From the NCBI GenBank assembly GCA_900552005.1, contig URXU01000002.1, forward strand, positions 62,001 to 126,000: a stretch of 64,000 bases of DNA, read 5' to 3'. The notes below the pieces were generated by a model, which was not told where the DNA came from, searched no databases, and saw only the letters and a program-made list of their open reading frames with translations. The DNA comes from an uncultured Phascolarctobacterium sp. (GTDB lineage: Bacteria; Bacillota; Negativicutes; Acidaminococcales; Acidaminococcaceae). The position numbers and the translations under genes were made by a program. Shown piece by piece: positions 1-9,200 of this stretch; position 1 is the stretch's first letter; each line of letters opens with the position of its first letter.

Positions 1-112
1 AAGGTTCTACTAAAAATGTTCTTATGCAAAAAGCCAGCGCTACAGCCACAATAATTGAAACAAGCCAGTCACTGGCTGAATCCTGCCAGGAAGAATTGTT
101 TTTACTGCTCAT
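1..112 (-). CDS. lepB: Signal peptidase I, N-terminal fragment (runs off window)
   Basis: Only the first 37 codons are inside the window. The translation opens with a short polar stretch and then one hydrophobic segment (DWLVSIIVAVALAFL), which is the usual N-terminal membrane anchor of type I signal peptidase, the enzyme that cleaves Sec/Tat signal peptides outside the membrane. The catalytic Ser and Lys would lie beyond the window edge and cannot be checked. ATG at 112 is preceded by a good AAAGGAG ribosome site. The identity rests mainly on position: in Firmicutes lepB follows rplS in the trmD operon. A terminator separates it from rplS here, so it may have its own promoter. Confidence 0.75.
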   Translation of the reverse strand, partial: MSSKNNSSWQDSASDWLVSIIVAVALAFCIRTFLVEP

Positions 113-203
113 ATCAGCACTCCTTTCAAGAAATCTTTACTTTTAAAAAGCTGCTTATTATTTTAACACAAAATCAGCTTACAGTCAGCATTTTAGCGGA
201 AAA

Positions 204-234
204 TAATAAAAGGGACTGTATTAACAGTCCCTTC
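204..234 (-). terminator. Intrinsic terminator after rplS
   Basis: A perfect 10-bp stem (210-219 with 224-233) closes a 4-base loop. Read on the minus strand it is followed by a T-rich run. It sits just after the rplS stop codon. Confidence 0.85.
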
Positions 235-250
235 CATCACTTTTTTTAGA

Positions 251-592
251 TTAGCGGCGTTCTCTGATACGAGCTGCTTTACCGGTAAGGTTACGCAGAT
301 AGTACAGTTTTGCACGACGAACGATACCACGGCGAGCTACTTCGATTTTTTCCAAACGAGGGCTATGTACCGGGAAAGTTCTTTCTACGCCAACACCATA
401 GGAAATACGACGAACAGTAAAGTTTTCACGCACGCCGGAGCCGCTGCGGGAAATTACAACGCCTTCAAACAACTGAACGCGTTCTCTGCTGCCTTCAACT
501 ACTTTTACATAAACTTTTACGGTGTCACCTGCACGGAAGTCAGGAATGTCGGAACGAAGTTGTTCTTGTTCCAATACTTCAATAATGTTCAT
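251..592 (-). CDS. rplS: 50S ribosomal protein L19
   Basis: A full-length 113-residue L19, a large-subunit protein near the 30S interface. The family pattern is clear: an N-terminal helix, FRAGDTVKVYVKVVEG, FEGVVISRSGSG, then the basic tail RRAKLYYLR. AGGAGG lies a few bases before the ATG. It is the last gene of the ylxM-to-rplS translation block but has its own promoter (686/663) and a leader of about 60 nt, so it can be transcribed apart from trmD. A terminator follows. Confidence 0.97.
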   Translation of the reverse strand: MNIIEVLEQEQLRSDIPDFRAGDTVKVYVKVVEGSRERVQLFEGVVISRSGSGVRENFTVRRISYGVGVERTFPVHSPRLEKIEVARRGIVRRAKLYYLRNLTGKAARIRERR

Positions 593-656
593 AATTTCCT
601 CCTAAATTCATAGACGTTCATGTGCGAACTCCACAGCGGACCGTCCGTATTACACA
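593..656 (-). promoter_or_regulatory. rplS 5' leader, candidate L19 leader RNA
   Basis: About 64 nt lie between the predicted transcription start and the rplS ATG. They contain a GC-rich hairpin around CGGACGGTCCG and end with AGGAGG. L19 autoregulatory leaders are known in Firmicutes (Rfam L19_leader). Assignment to that family is inference from position and a short hairpin, not a model match. Confidence 0.45.
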
Positions 657-662
657 AAAAAG

Positions 663-691
663 ATTTTATCATAATCCGTAATTTATTGCAA
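663..691 (-). promoter_or_regulatory. rplS promoter
   Basis: Read on the minus strand: TTGCAA (686-691), 17-bp spacer, TAAAAT (663-668), about 70 bp before rplS. Confidence 0.7.
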
Positions 692-715
692 TATATTTTA
701 CACTTTACCGGCAGA

Positions 716-1288
716 TTATTTTTCCCACCAAGGCTCTCCCGCCAACCGGTCCAATATAATTGCTGCGGCACTGCGTACGCACAAATGATTGTAATCACAA
801 CTGCCATATACAGGCTCAAGAATATAATCAAATTGCTTCATGGCTTCTGCCTCTATGCCAAATCCCGTGCCAAACAGCAGCAAGATTGGTCTTTCATCAG
901 CCTGTAATTTCTGCCGCATAAATTTATAGCTTACAGTATTCGGATATGTTCTGGCGTCAGTAGTAACGATGTACGGCTCTTTCCCGCAGCTTTGCCTGAT
1001 ATCTGCCGCTGCTGCTGCAATGTCACGCTGCCAGCATACCCTGTCTAAGGCATCGCTTCGGTCCGGATTATACACCCGCCCATAGCCGTGCTGCCAATAA
1101 TCAATAATTTTTTCGATTATTTTACGCTGCACATCCAAGGGGTGAATAATATAATATTTTTTTACATCATAAGTTCTGCAGGTACGCGAAATATCATGCA
1201 AGTCAAAATTGGTTACCGCACTGGCAATAACCTGCATTCTTTTATTATAAATCGGGTAATGCACCAATCCTACATATAAATCAGCCAT
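716..1288 (-). CDS. SPOUT-class RNA methyltransferase (Methyltrn_RNA_4 type)
   Basis: A 190-residue protein that resembles the TM1570-like SPOUT family (SAM-dependent RNA methyltransferase domain of unknown target), which often follows trmD in Negativicutes and Thermotogales. Visible features are the N-terminal LYVGLVHYPIYNK, a central YYIIHPLD, and the glycine-rich LLLFGTGFGIEAEA that would form the trefoil-knot SAM pocket. The ATG at 1288 overlaps the trmD stop by 8 bp and has AGGGTG upstream; an in-frame GTG at 1297 is possible but less likely. Translational coupling to trmD suggests tRNA or rRNA modification. The substrate is unknown. Confidence 0.85.
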   Translation of the reverse strand: MADLYVGLVHYPIYNKRMQVIASAVTNFDLHDISRTCRTYDVKKYYIIHPLDVQRKIIEKIIDYWQHGYGRVYNPDRSDALDRVCWQRDIAAAAADIRQSCGKEPYIVTTDARTYPNTVSYKFMRQKLQADERPILLLFGTGFGIEAEAMKQFDYILEPVYGSCDYNHLCVRSAAAIILDRLAGEPWWEK

Positions 1289-2027
1289 TAATTTCACCCT
1301 GCAGTTCTATTTTTATTTCTGCCAATAATTTACTGTCTTCTTTATCCAGTTCCTGCGGCAGCAGCTCCGGACGCAGCTGGTAGGTAGCTTTCAGCGATTG
1401 CTTACGGCGCCATCTGTTAATCAGCGCATGATTACCATTGCGCAGTACTTCCGGCACCACCATTCCTTCAAAATCAACGGGCCTGGTATACTGAGGATAC
1501 TCCAGCAAGCCCGTGCTAAAGGAATCCTCTTCAGCACTTACCAATTTTCCCAAAACACCAGGAATAAAACGCGCTACGGCATCCATGACAATCAGCGCCG
1601 GCATCTCACCGCCAGTCAGTACATAATCGCCAATAGATAATTTTTCATCAACCCAATGAAAAATACGCTCATCAAAGCCTTCATAATGGCCGCAGACAAA
1701 AATAATATCCTGCCCGTTGCGGGCATATTCTTCCACAATATTCTGTTTCAGAGTACGTCCCCCGGGACACATGGCAATGACTTTGGCATCCGGTAATTGC
1801 TCCTTAGCCTTGCGAATAGCAGCAACCATTGGTTCAGGTTTCAGTACCATACCGGCACCCCCGCCAAAAGGCGCATCATCAACCGTGCGATGTTTATCTG
1901 TAGTAAAATCACGGGGATTAATACAGGACACACTAATCAACCCTTTGTCAGCAGCACGTTTGATAATGCTATGCGCAGCAGCCTGCTCAATCTGTTCGGG
2001 AAATAAGGTTATAAACAAAAAGTTCAT
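1281..2027 (-). CDS. trmD: tRNA (guanine-N1-)-methyltransferase TrmD
   Basis: TrmD makes m1G37 in tRNAs whose anticodon is followed by G, which prevents +1 frameshifts. At 248 residues it has normal length. The diagnostic motifs are in order: GGGAGMVLKPEP (about 55-66), GHYEGFDER (113-121) and SIGDYVLTGGE (131-141), the last two forming the SAM-binding trefoil knot. The start overlaps the end of rimM by 4 bp and the end overlaps the SPOUT methyltransferase gene, so the three are probably translationally coupled. Confidence 0.97.
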   Translation of the reverse strand: MNFLFITLFPEQIEQAAAHSIIKRAADKGLISVSCINPRDFTTDKHRTVDDAPFGGGAGMVLKPEPMVAAIRKAKEQLPDAKVIAMCPGGRTLKQNIVEEYARNGQDIIFVCGHYEGFDERIFHWVDEKLSIGDYVLTGGEMPALIVMDAVARFIPGVLGKLVSAEEDSFSTGLLEYPQYTRPVDFEGMVVPEVLRNGNHALINRWRRKQSLKATYQLRPELLPQELDKEDSKLLAEIKIELQGEING

Positions 2028-2527
2028 TCTTCATCAATCCATTCGGGAACATTAACCACAATACGCTTTTCGGCCAGATTAATTTCTTTGACATAAATTT
2101 TTAATGCAGGAATCAGCAAATCCTTGCCCTCAGGAACCGCAATAACATACACATCATTACTGCCGGTGGAAAGACTATCCTTAAATGTACCAAGCTGCTC
2201 TCCCTGTTCATTAAATACCGGTAAGCCAATTAAATCAGCCACATAAAACCGCCCTTCTTCCAAAGGCGGCAAATCTTCCGCTCTAATAAGGATTTTTTTA
2301 TCACGCAGCAATTCTGCCTCGTTCATCGTAGTTATTTCCTTAGTAGTTACCAAAACCATTCGTTTATGGAATCTGGCATTCTTAATCGTTAATTGTCGTC
2401 CATCTTCTAAAAGCAAATAATCTAAATCTAAAAACTGTTCCGGCCTGTCAGTCAGGGGCATAATACGAATATCGCCCCGCACACCGTGCGGAGCGACAAT
2501 TTTGCCAATAACTATTTCTTTATCCAT
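2024..2527 (-). CDS. rimM: Ribosome maturation factor RimM
   Basis: RimM binds S19 and helps mature the 30S head. The N-terminal IVIGKIVAPHGVRGDIRI is the family signature, and the C-terminal half is a PRC-barrel (GRFYVADLIGLPVF...LLIPAL). I place the start at the ATG at 2527 so that the protein begins MDKEIVIGKI as in homologues. A TTG at 2548 would overlap the upstream gene; the ribosome site is weak for either. It lies between ylqD and trmD, the standard order. Confidence 0.95.
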   Translation of the reverse strand: MDKEIVIGKIVAPHGVRGDIRIMPLTDRPEQFLDLDYLLLEDGRQLTIKNARFHKRMVLVTTKEITTMNEAELLRDKKILIRAEDLPPLEEGRFYVADLIGLPVFNEQGEQLGTFKDSLSTGSNDVYVIAVPEGKDLLIPALKIYVKEINLAEKRIVVNVPEWIDEE

Positions 2528-2531
2528 CTGC

Positions 2532-2936
2532 TTATTCACGGAAAGCAATAACTTTTCCGTCTTCCGTAAGAATTTCAGCGCCCATCAGTGCATCCAGATC
2601 AGTACCAACAGTAATTTCCACGGTACGTTCCAAGGTGCCATGACCGATTTCTGCGCCTAATTCCAACGCTTCAGCACGTTTCAGCTTAGCTTCAGCTTCA
2701 TTTTTTGCAGCCTGACGTTTATTACGTTCAATTTCGATTTGTTCACGTAAAGCCGGAAGTACGCTAAAATCGTTAGCTGCCTTGCTCAGAGCTTTTTTAG
2801 CCTGAAATTCAAACTGCTCCAAGTCAAGTTCCAATTTCTTTATAGTATTTTGGAGATCTCCAATAATTTTCAATTTTAAATCTTCGGTTACTTTAGCTTT
2901 AACTGCAACAGGAACCCTAACAAACATTCTATCCAC
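2532..2936 (-). CDS. ylqD: YlqD family protein
   Basis: A 134-residue, strongly helical and charged protein. A central coiled-coil-like stretch (about 25-95, rich in K, E and A) is followed by a small beta-rich tail (VEITVGTDLDALMGAEILTEDGKVIAF). It matches the YlqD family in sequence character and in position between the KH-domain protein and rimM. The molecular role is not known; linkage to ribosome assembly genes suggests an RNA- or ribosome-related one. The start is GTG at 2936 with GGATGG upstream; an ATG at 2927 is an alternative. Confidence 0.85.
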   Translation of the reverse strand: MDRMFVRVPVAVKAKVTEDLKLKIIGDLQNTIKKLELDLEQFEFQAKKALSKAANDFSVLPALREQIEIERNKRQAAKNEAEAKLKRAEALELGAEIGHGTLERTVEITVGTDLDALMGAEILTEDGKVIAFRE

Positions 2937-2954
2937 TGTTTATACCATCCTTAA

Positions 2955-3182
2955 TCAGATAATTTCCACAATAACCTTAACATTTTCACGAGTTGCAACT
3001 GCTTTCATAACTGTTCTAATCGCTTTTGCGATACGGCCCTGTTTTCCAATAACTTTACCCATATCCTCAGAAGCAACATGGAGGCGAAGCACCGTTGTTG
3101 TACCGGTAGTTTCCTCCTCCACGACTACTGCAGACGGATTACTTACAAGAGACTTGGCCATTACTTCTACCAATTCTTTCAT
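2955..3182 (-). CDS. khpA: KH-domain RNA-binding protein KhpA
   Basis: A single KH domain of 75 residues. The loop GKQG (in VIGKQGRIAKAIRTVMKA) is the canonical GxxG that contacts RNA. KhpA (YlqC) partners with KhpB in Firmicutes and influences cell elongation and translation. It sits between rpsP and ylqD, as usual. Confidence 0.93.
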   Translation of the reverse strand: MKELVEVMAKSLVSNPSAVVVEEETTGTTTVLRLHVASEDMGKVIGKQGRIAKAIRTVMKAVATRENVKVIVEII

Positions 3183-3200
3183 GTAAACACGCCTCTCTTA

Positions 3201-3473
3201 TTATTTTGCTGCTTTAGCTTCAGCAAATTGTTTCATAATACCATTTTTGCTGAACAAAGATCTAACGGTATCGGTAGGTTGTGCACCTTTGGACATCCAG
3301 TCCATAGCTTTTTCAGCGTCGATTTTTACGTTAGCCGGTTGTACGGTAGAATCGTAGTAACCGATGCTTTCGATAAATCTGCCGTCACGCGGAGAACGGG
3401 AGTCAGCAACAACAATACGATAGAAAGGAGCTTTTTTAGCACCCATACGTTTCAGACGAATTTTAACTGCCAT
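3201..3473 (-). CDS. rpsP: 30S ribosomal protein S16
   Basis: A 90-residue S16 with the signature start MAVKIRLKRMGAKKAPFYRIVVADSRSPRDG split across its first 30 residues (basic start, then the PFYRIV and SPRDGR motifs). It has an AGGAGG-type ribosome site and lies between ffh and khpA in the conserved operon. Confidence 0.97.
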   Translation of the reverse strand: MAVKIRLKRMGAKKAPFYRIVVADSRSPRDGRFIESIGYYDSTVQPANVKIDAEKAMDWMSKGAQPTDTVRSLFSKNGIMKQFAEAKAAK

Positions 3474-3524
3474 TTCAATTTCACCTCCTTAAACTAATAT
3501 CCACAAACAAATTTTGTTATTTTA

Positions 3525-4871
3525 TTAATGCATAAAGGGGAGTTTAAATCCGCCTTTAGAAGCAAACTTTGCCATGCCCTGCATGCGCTTCATCATTTTT
3601 TTGCTTTCGTCAAAATTTTTCAGAAGCTTATTGACATCCTGCACGCGCATACCGCAGCCTGCGGCAATGCGTTTGCGGCGGCTGCCGTTAATAATATCTG
3701 GGTGCCGACGCTCTTTAGGAGTCATCGATCTGATAATGGCTTCAATTCTGTCAAATTCTTTTTCGTCTACATTAGCTTCCTTAAGCTTTTGGCTAATGCC
3801 GCTCATACCGGGAATCAGGCCCAAAATAGTATCAAGAGAGCCAAGTTTTTTTACCTGCTGCATCTGTTCCAGGAACTGCTCCAAGGTAAATTCATCCTTA
3901 CGCAGTTTCTTTTCCATTTCCAGTGCTTTAGCTAAATCCGTGGTAGACTGAATTTTTTCCACCAGGGTTAAAATATCACCCATACCAAGAATACGGGAAG
4001 CCATACGATCGGGATGGAAGGGCTCCAAAGCATCAAGTTTTTCACCCATACCAATAAGTTTTACCGGTTTGCCGGTAACTGCTTTTACAGAAAGAACCGC
4101 ACCGCCGCGGGCATCGCCATCAAGCTTAGTCACAATCAAGCCATCAATGCCCAGCTCATTGTTAAAGCTTTCAGCAACCGTTACGGCATCCTGACCGGTC
4201 ATAGCGTCTACGACCAACAGAATTTCGGTAGGATTAACTGCGCCTTTAATGTCACGCAGCTCATTCATCAGTTCTTCATTAATATGCAAACGGCCTGCGG
4301 TATCGATAATAATCGTATCACATGCCAGTGAAAAAGCTTTGTCTAAAGACTGTCTGGCAATCTCTACCGGAGATACCTTATCACCCATGCTGAACACGGG
4401 AACATTTATCTGTTCACCCAAAACCTGCAGCTGAGTAATAGCTGCTGGGCGGTAAATATCACCTGCTACCAGCAGAGGTTTCTTATTTTTGCGTTTTAAA
4501 TAAGTTGCCAGTTTGCCGGCTGTTGTCGTTTTGCCGGCGCCCTGTAAACCAACCAGCATAATAATAGTTGGCGGTTTGGGAGAAACGGCCAATTTACTTT
4601 GCGTACCGCCCAGTAATTGAATAAGTTCCTCGTTAACAATTTTAATAATCTGCTGATGCGGATTCAGACTTTCATTAACTTCAGCTCCCAGAGCACGCTC
4701 CTTGACCTTAGCTACAAAGTCTTTGACTACCTTGAAATTGACATCTGCTTCCAGCAGCGCCATTCTTACTTCACGCATCGGTGCCTTTAAATCTTCTTCT
4801 GTAATTTTTCCGGCACCACGGAACATTTTTATCGCATTCTGTAATCTTTCAGATAAACTTTCAAAAGCCAT
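3525..4871 (-). CDS. ffh: Signal recognition particle protein Ffh
   Basis: Ffh is the SRP GTPase that binds signal sequences and 4.5S RNA and delivers ribosomes to FtsY. It is 448 residues long. The N domain is at 1-90. The G domain has GLQGAGKTTTAGK (about 107), DTAGRLH (about 190) and TKLDGDARGG (about 247). The M domain after about 300 ends with a Met-rich tail (MMKRMQGMAKF). ylxM, its usual regulator-like partner, ends 2 bp upstream. The 4.5S RNA gene is not seen here. Confidence 0.97.
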   Translation of the reverse strand: MAFESLSERLQNAIKMFRGAGKITEEDLKAPMREVRMALLEADVNFKVVKDFVAKVKERALGAEVNESLNPHQQIIKIVNEELIQLLGGTQSKLAVSPKPPTIIMLVGLQGAGKTTTAGKLATYLKRKNKKPLLVAGDIYRPAAITQLQVLGEQINVPVFSMGDKVSPVEIARQSLDKAFSLACDTIIIDTAGRLHINEELMNELRDIKGAVNPTEILLVVDAMTGQDAVTVAESFNNELGIDGLIVTKLDGDARGGAVLSVKAVTGKPVKLIGMGEKLDALEPFHPDRMASRILGMGDILTLVEKIQSTTDLAKALEMEKKLRKDEFTLEQFLEQMQQVKKLGSLDTILGLIPGMSGISQKLKEANVDEKEFDRIEAIIRSMTPKERRHPDIINGSRRKRIAAGCGMRVQDVNKLLKNFDESKKMMKRMQGMAKFASKGGFKLPFMH

Positions 4872-4873
4872 TG

Positions 4874-5224
4874 TTACCTACTTTCGCCACACATTTCATT
4901 TAATATTTTTATGGCTTCGTCATTTTTTTGCTGCTTACACACAGACAATAAATCTATAACTTCCCGCAAGCGCTTTTTATCAGCTTCACTGCGGGCCAAA
5001 AGTCCTAATTTTTTTTCATTACGCTCCAGAATCTGCTCTACCCGTTTCAGCAGGTCGTGAATAGCCTGCCGTGAAACACCGGCTTCTTCTGCTATTTCAG
5101 TAAGCGACAGATCATCGTAAAAATACAATTTCAAACATTGCTGTTGTTTTTCGGTAAGCAGACCGCCATAAATATCAAACAGCCGGCCCAGCCTCATTCT
5201 TTGTTCAAAATCGTGCTCTGACAA
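4874..5224 (-). CDS. ylxM: YlxM-type helix-turn-helix protein (SRP-associated)
   Basis: YlxM (p13-like) contacts the SRP in Gram-positive bacteria. The protein is a sigma-70 region 4-like HTH: YFYDDLSLTEIAEEAGVSRQ is the two-helix unit, followed by a helical tail. I choose the TTG at 5224 (AAAGGA about 9 nt upstream), giving MSEHDFEQRM, close to family length. A TTG at 5245 is in frame but falls about 10 nt from the predicted transcription start and has no ribosome site. It is coupled to ffh. Confidence 0.9.
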   Translation of the reverse strand: MSEHDFEQRMRLGRLFDIYGGLLTEKQQQCLKLYFYDDLSLTEIAEEAGVSRQAIHDLLKRVEQILERNEKKLGLLARSEADKKRLREVIDLLSVCKQQKNDEAIKILNEMCGESR

Positions 5225-5261
5225 TGCTCTGTTTCCTTTACTCAAAATATCTGACTATGCA

Positions 5262-5290
5262 ATTATACTTGATTGGCAGATATATGTCAA
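5262..5290 (-). promoter_or_regulatory. Promoter of the ylxM-ffh-rpsP-trmD operon
   Basis: Consensus on the minus strand: TTGACA (5285-5290), 17-bp spacer, TATAAT (5262-5267), in the gap between ftsY and ylxM. Confidence 0.85.
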
Positions 5291-5296
5291 GTATTT

Positions 5297-6214
5297 TTAC
5301 TTGTCAGTATCAAATAAAGCTTCTACAAATTTATCAGGCTCAAACGGACGGAAATCCATAATGCCTTCGCCTACGCCAATCCATTTTACAGGCAAACCAA
5401 GTTCTTCTTTGATTGCCACAACCACACCGCCTTTGGCAGTTCCATCCAGTTTAGTTAATACTACCCCGGTAACATTAGCTGTTTCCATAAATACCTTCGC
5501 CTGATTAATGGCATTCTGACCGGTTGTTGCGTCCAACACCAGGAATGTTTCATGCGGCGCTTCTGGAATTTCTCTTTTGATAATACGATGTATTTTTTCT
5601 AATTCGTTCATCAGATTGGTTTTATTATGCAGGCGGCCCGCAGTATCAATAAAAAGAATATCAGCTTTTCTGGCAATTGCTGCCTTCAGTCCGTCAAAAA
5701 CAACTGCGGCCGGATCAGCGCCTTCCGCATGGCGAATAACGTCGCAGCCTGCACGTTCACCCCAAATCTGCAGCTGCTCAGATGCAGCGGCACGGAAAGT
5801 ATCTCCCGCCGCCAGAACAACCTTATAATTAAAGAGACGGAAATAATTAGCCAGCTTGCCTATGGTCGTAGTTTTACCCACACCATTAACACCGACAACC
5901 AGAATGACAGTAGGTTTGGCCCCTATACGCGTGCGCTGACCGGAATCCTGCAGCATTTCCGTCAGATATTTTTTCAAAAAGGGAATAACTTCCTGCGTGC
6001 CGCTGATTTCTTTCTTCTTGGCTGCCTGCCGCACGGCGTCAATAAGCTTTTCCGTTGTTTTGACACCAACATCCGCAGTCAACAAAATCATTTCCAGTTC
6101 TTCCAGAAAATCTTCATCTATCGTTGCGGATAAACCAACTAATTCTTCAATTCTATCCGTAAAATTACGGCGCGTTTTGCTTAACCCTTCCTTTAAACGC
6201 TCAAAAAATCCCAT
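5297..6214 (-). CDS. ftsY: Signal recognition particle receptor FtsY
   Basis: The SRP receptor GTPase. At 305 residues it is a bare NG domain with almost no acidic A domain, as in many Firmicutes. The motifs are GVNGVGKTTTIGKLA (about 109), DTAGRLHNK (about 190) and TKLDGTAKGG (about 253). It begins 7 bp after smc ends, the conserved smc-ftsY pair, and precedes the ylxM-ffh operon, which puts both SRP GTPases side by side. Confidence 0.97.
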   Translation of the reverse strand: MGFFERLKEGLSKTRRNFTDRIEELVGLSATIDEDFLEELEMILLTADVGVKTTEKLIDAVRQAAKKKEISGTQEVIPFLKKYLTEMLQDSGQRTRIGAKPTVILVVGVNGVGKTTTIGKLANYFRLFNYKVVLAAGDTFRAAASEQLQIWGERAGCDVIRHAEGADPAAVVFDGLKAAIARKADILFIDTAGRLHNKTNLMNELEKIHRIIKREIPEAPHETFLVLDATTGQNAINQAKVFMETANVTGVVLTKLDGTAKGGVVVAIKEELGLPVKWIGVGEGIMDFRPFEPDKFVEALFDTDK

Positions 6215-6220
6215 AACCTT

Positions 6221-9200
6221 CTACTCCTTTTCATTTATCTTAACTGAAAGCATTTTAGATACACCGGATTCTTCCATAGTCACGCCATACATAATATCGG
6301 CACATTCCATAGTACCCTTGCGGTGAGTAATAACGATAAACTGTGTCTGTTGCGAAAATTCCCGCAGGAATTTAGAAAAACGCACAATATTAGCGTCATC
6401 TAAAGCAGCATCAATTTCATCCAAAATACAAAACGGCGCCGGACGATAACTTAACAGTGCAAACAATAAGGCAATAACCGTCAAGGCTCTCTCCCCGCCG
6501 GAAAGCAGATACAGGCTCTGCAGTTTTTTGCCCGGTGGCTGCACCTCAATATCAATACCGGAATTCAGAATATCATCCGGTTCTGACAGTTTCAGCACAG
6601 CTGTTCCGCCGCCAAAAAGCTTAATGTAGCACTGCGCAAAATAATTGTTAATCGCAGCAAAGGCTTCTTTAAATCTTCTATTCATACCGGAATTAATCTC
6701 ACTGATGACCGCTTCCAGATTATCCTTAGCCGTGCATAAGTCATTGTACTGATGGTCCAAAAATTCACTGCGCTCTTTAACAGCCTGATATTCTTCTACA
6801 GCCGCCGGATTAACCGGGCCTAAAGCCGCGATACTCAGCGCCAGCCTGTTCTCCATTTTTTTCAGCTCAGCATCCGGTATTTCCAAAAGCTCTGCTGCTC
6901 TTAAAGATGCTTCTTCCAAGCCATATTCTTCTGCCAGCTGTGATGTTAGATGCTCATAATCACTTTCACATTTGGTAAGCTCAATAACCATTTGTTTTAA
7001 AGAAGTTTCACTTTCATTACGCTGCCGTTTCATAACATCAGCCTGTGCTTCTGCCTGCTGCTGACAGGACTGTAACCGCAGACGCTCCTCGTGAAATTGT
7101 TCTTTGCCGCTTTCAGTGTTACGCAGCTGCTGCAGCAATTCCTGCCGCTGCTTTTCACATGCCTGCTTTTGCTGCTGACAGTCTAAAATCAGCTGAGTCA
7201 GCTTTTGCTGCTCCGTTTCATTATTTTTAACTTCCCGGCGCAGCTGCAGGGTATCATTGTCCAAACTTTTCATTCGGTCAGACATCAGTTCGGCTTTTGC
7301 CGTTGAGGTATCTAACAATAATCTTACATCGTGCAGCCTGTTGTCAACCGCCTCAACTTTACTTTTCTGTGCGGCAGTATTTTTCTGCATTGTTTCCAGT
7401 AGCTGCTTGGCTTCACTGTCCTTATCTTCCAGCTTCTGCACATCCAGTCTCAGCTTCTGAACCTGACTTCTGTTGCTCATATATTCCTCAGATACCATTT
7501 TGCGCTCATCCAAAAGCAGCATCAGTTTATCTTCAGATTCTTTTTTCTTCTGCTGAATATGCTGTAATTGCAATTTTAACTGCGAAGCAGATAGGGTATA
7601 CTGCTGCAGCTCATGCTGAAGCCGCTGCAAATTTTTCTCCAGATGCTGTTCTTTATCTTCCCACTGCTCAGATTCTTCCTGCAGTTCCAACAGCTTGCCG
7701 CGCTGCTGTTTTGTTTCATGCATTAAATGCTGTATATCACGTCCGCGGCTAAGATAGCCTTCTTTCTGCCTGCGGCTGCCGCCTGACATACTGCCGCCGG
7801 CATTAACCACATCACCGTCTAAGGTAACTACTCGCAAACGAAAATGTGCTGCTTTGGCAGCTTGTAAAGCTGCATCAATGTTTTCGGCAATCAATACGCG
7901 TCCCAGCAGAAATTTTACGGCCTTAGCCGCTGTTTCAGGGTACTGCACCAGTTCTGCAGCCGAGCCGCAAATTCCCTTCATTCTGCTGATTTTTCTTTCT
8001 TCTGCATTCAACGTACGTTCCTGAATATTATCCAGAGGCAGAAATGTAGCCCGACCGCCATTATTTGCTTTTAAAAAGCTGATTGCGGCTTTGGCTGTTT
8101 CTGCATCAGATGTTACTATATTCTGGGCGCTTTCCCCTAAAGCAGTTTCCAACGCCAGTACATATTTATCTTCCGTATGCAGCAATTCTGCCATAACGCC
8201 AAGAATATGCTGACGCCAGGGCAAATGGCATTTTAAAATATTTTTTATTCCGAAGCCAAAGCCCTCATAGGAAGACTGCAGGCGCTGCAAAGCCGTCAGT
8301 TTTGTTTCCATGGTCACAAGCTTTTTCTGTTCCTGTGACTGACGCAAGCGGATATTTTGCAGCTGTTTACGGCAATCATCCGCCTCCTGCTGCTTTAAGG
8401 CAATATTATCCTTCAGAAGCTGGCCTTCATGACCACTGCGTGCTTCCTTTTCCAATAATACGCGATACTCATCTTCTAATAGGCCTGCTGCCTGTTCAAT
8501 TTCTTCAATACTGTGTTTTAAGGCTTCCCGCTGTTTTACCCGGCGTTCCTGCTCCTGTTCTAATACTCTTAAAGCATTTCGAACTTCCAGCAGCTGCTGC
8601 ATATCGGCAAAAACATCGGATTTTAATGATTCTGACTGCTCTAAAATTTCCTGCAGCTGCTGCTCGCACTGCATTTTTTCTTCAGTCAGCTTCTGCAGCT
8701 GATACTGCGCCGAAGCGCGTTTTTTATCAACAACATCAAATTCTGCTGCCAGAGTATGCATCTGCTGTTCCAGTTCATCAGCCTGCCGCTCAATTTTTAT
8801 ATTGCGTGCAGAAAGTTTTTCTGAGTTTTGCCGGCTATGCAGAATGCGTTCATCTAAAACGGCTTGCCGGCCATGCAGCTTTTCCAGTGCCGTTTCCTTA
8901 TCCTTCATGGCATCCATTAACTGAGCAAAATGCTCATTAAGTTTATCCAGCTCCAGCTGTAAGCGGGAAATTTCCGCTTCTTTACTGCTTAGCTTAGATA
9001 TCTGTTCAGCCAGCTGCGCCTCTGCCTGCTGCTTTTGCTGCAAAAGTTTATCTCTTACCGCAGCAAGCTGATCAAGCCGGCGCGCAATACCTGTTAGCCG
9101 GCATCTGCGCTGCTCCTGCTGCAAAGCGTTATACTGCTGCGTTTTTTCCGCGGCTGCACGCAAAGGTTCAACCTGTCCGGCAACTTCGGCACGAATATCA

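Noticed and set aside
55..249. Plus-strand frame at the window start
   Set aside because: Lies across the lepB start and the rplS terminator; composition is not protein-like.
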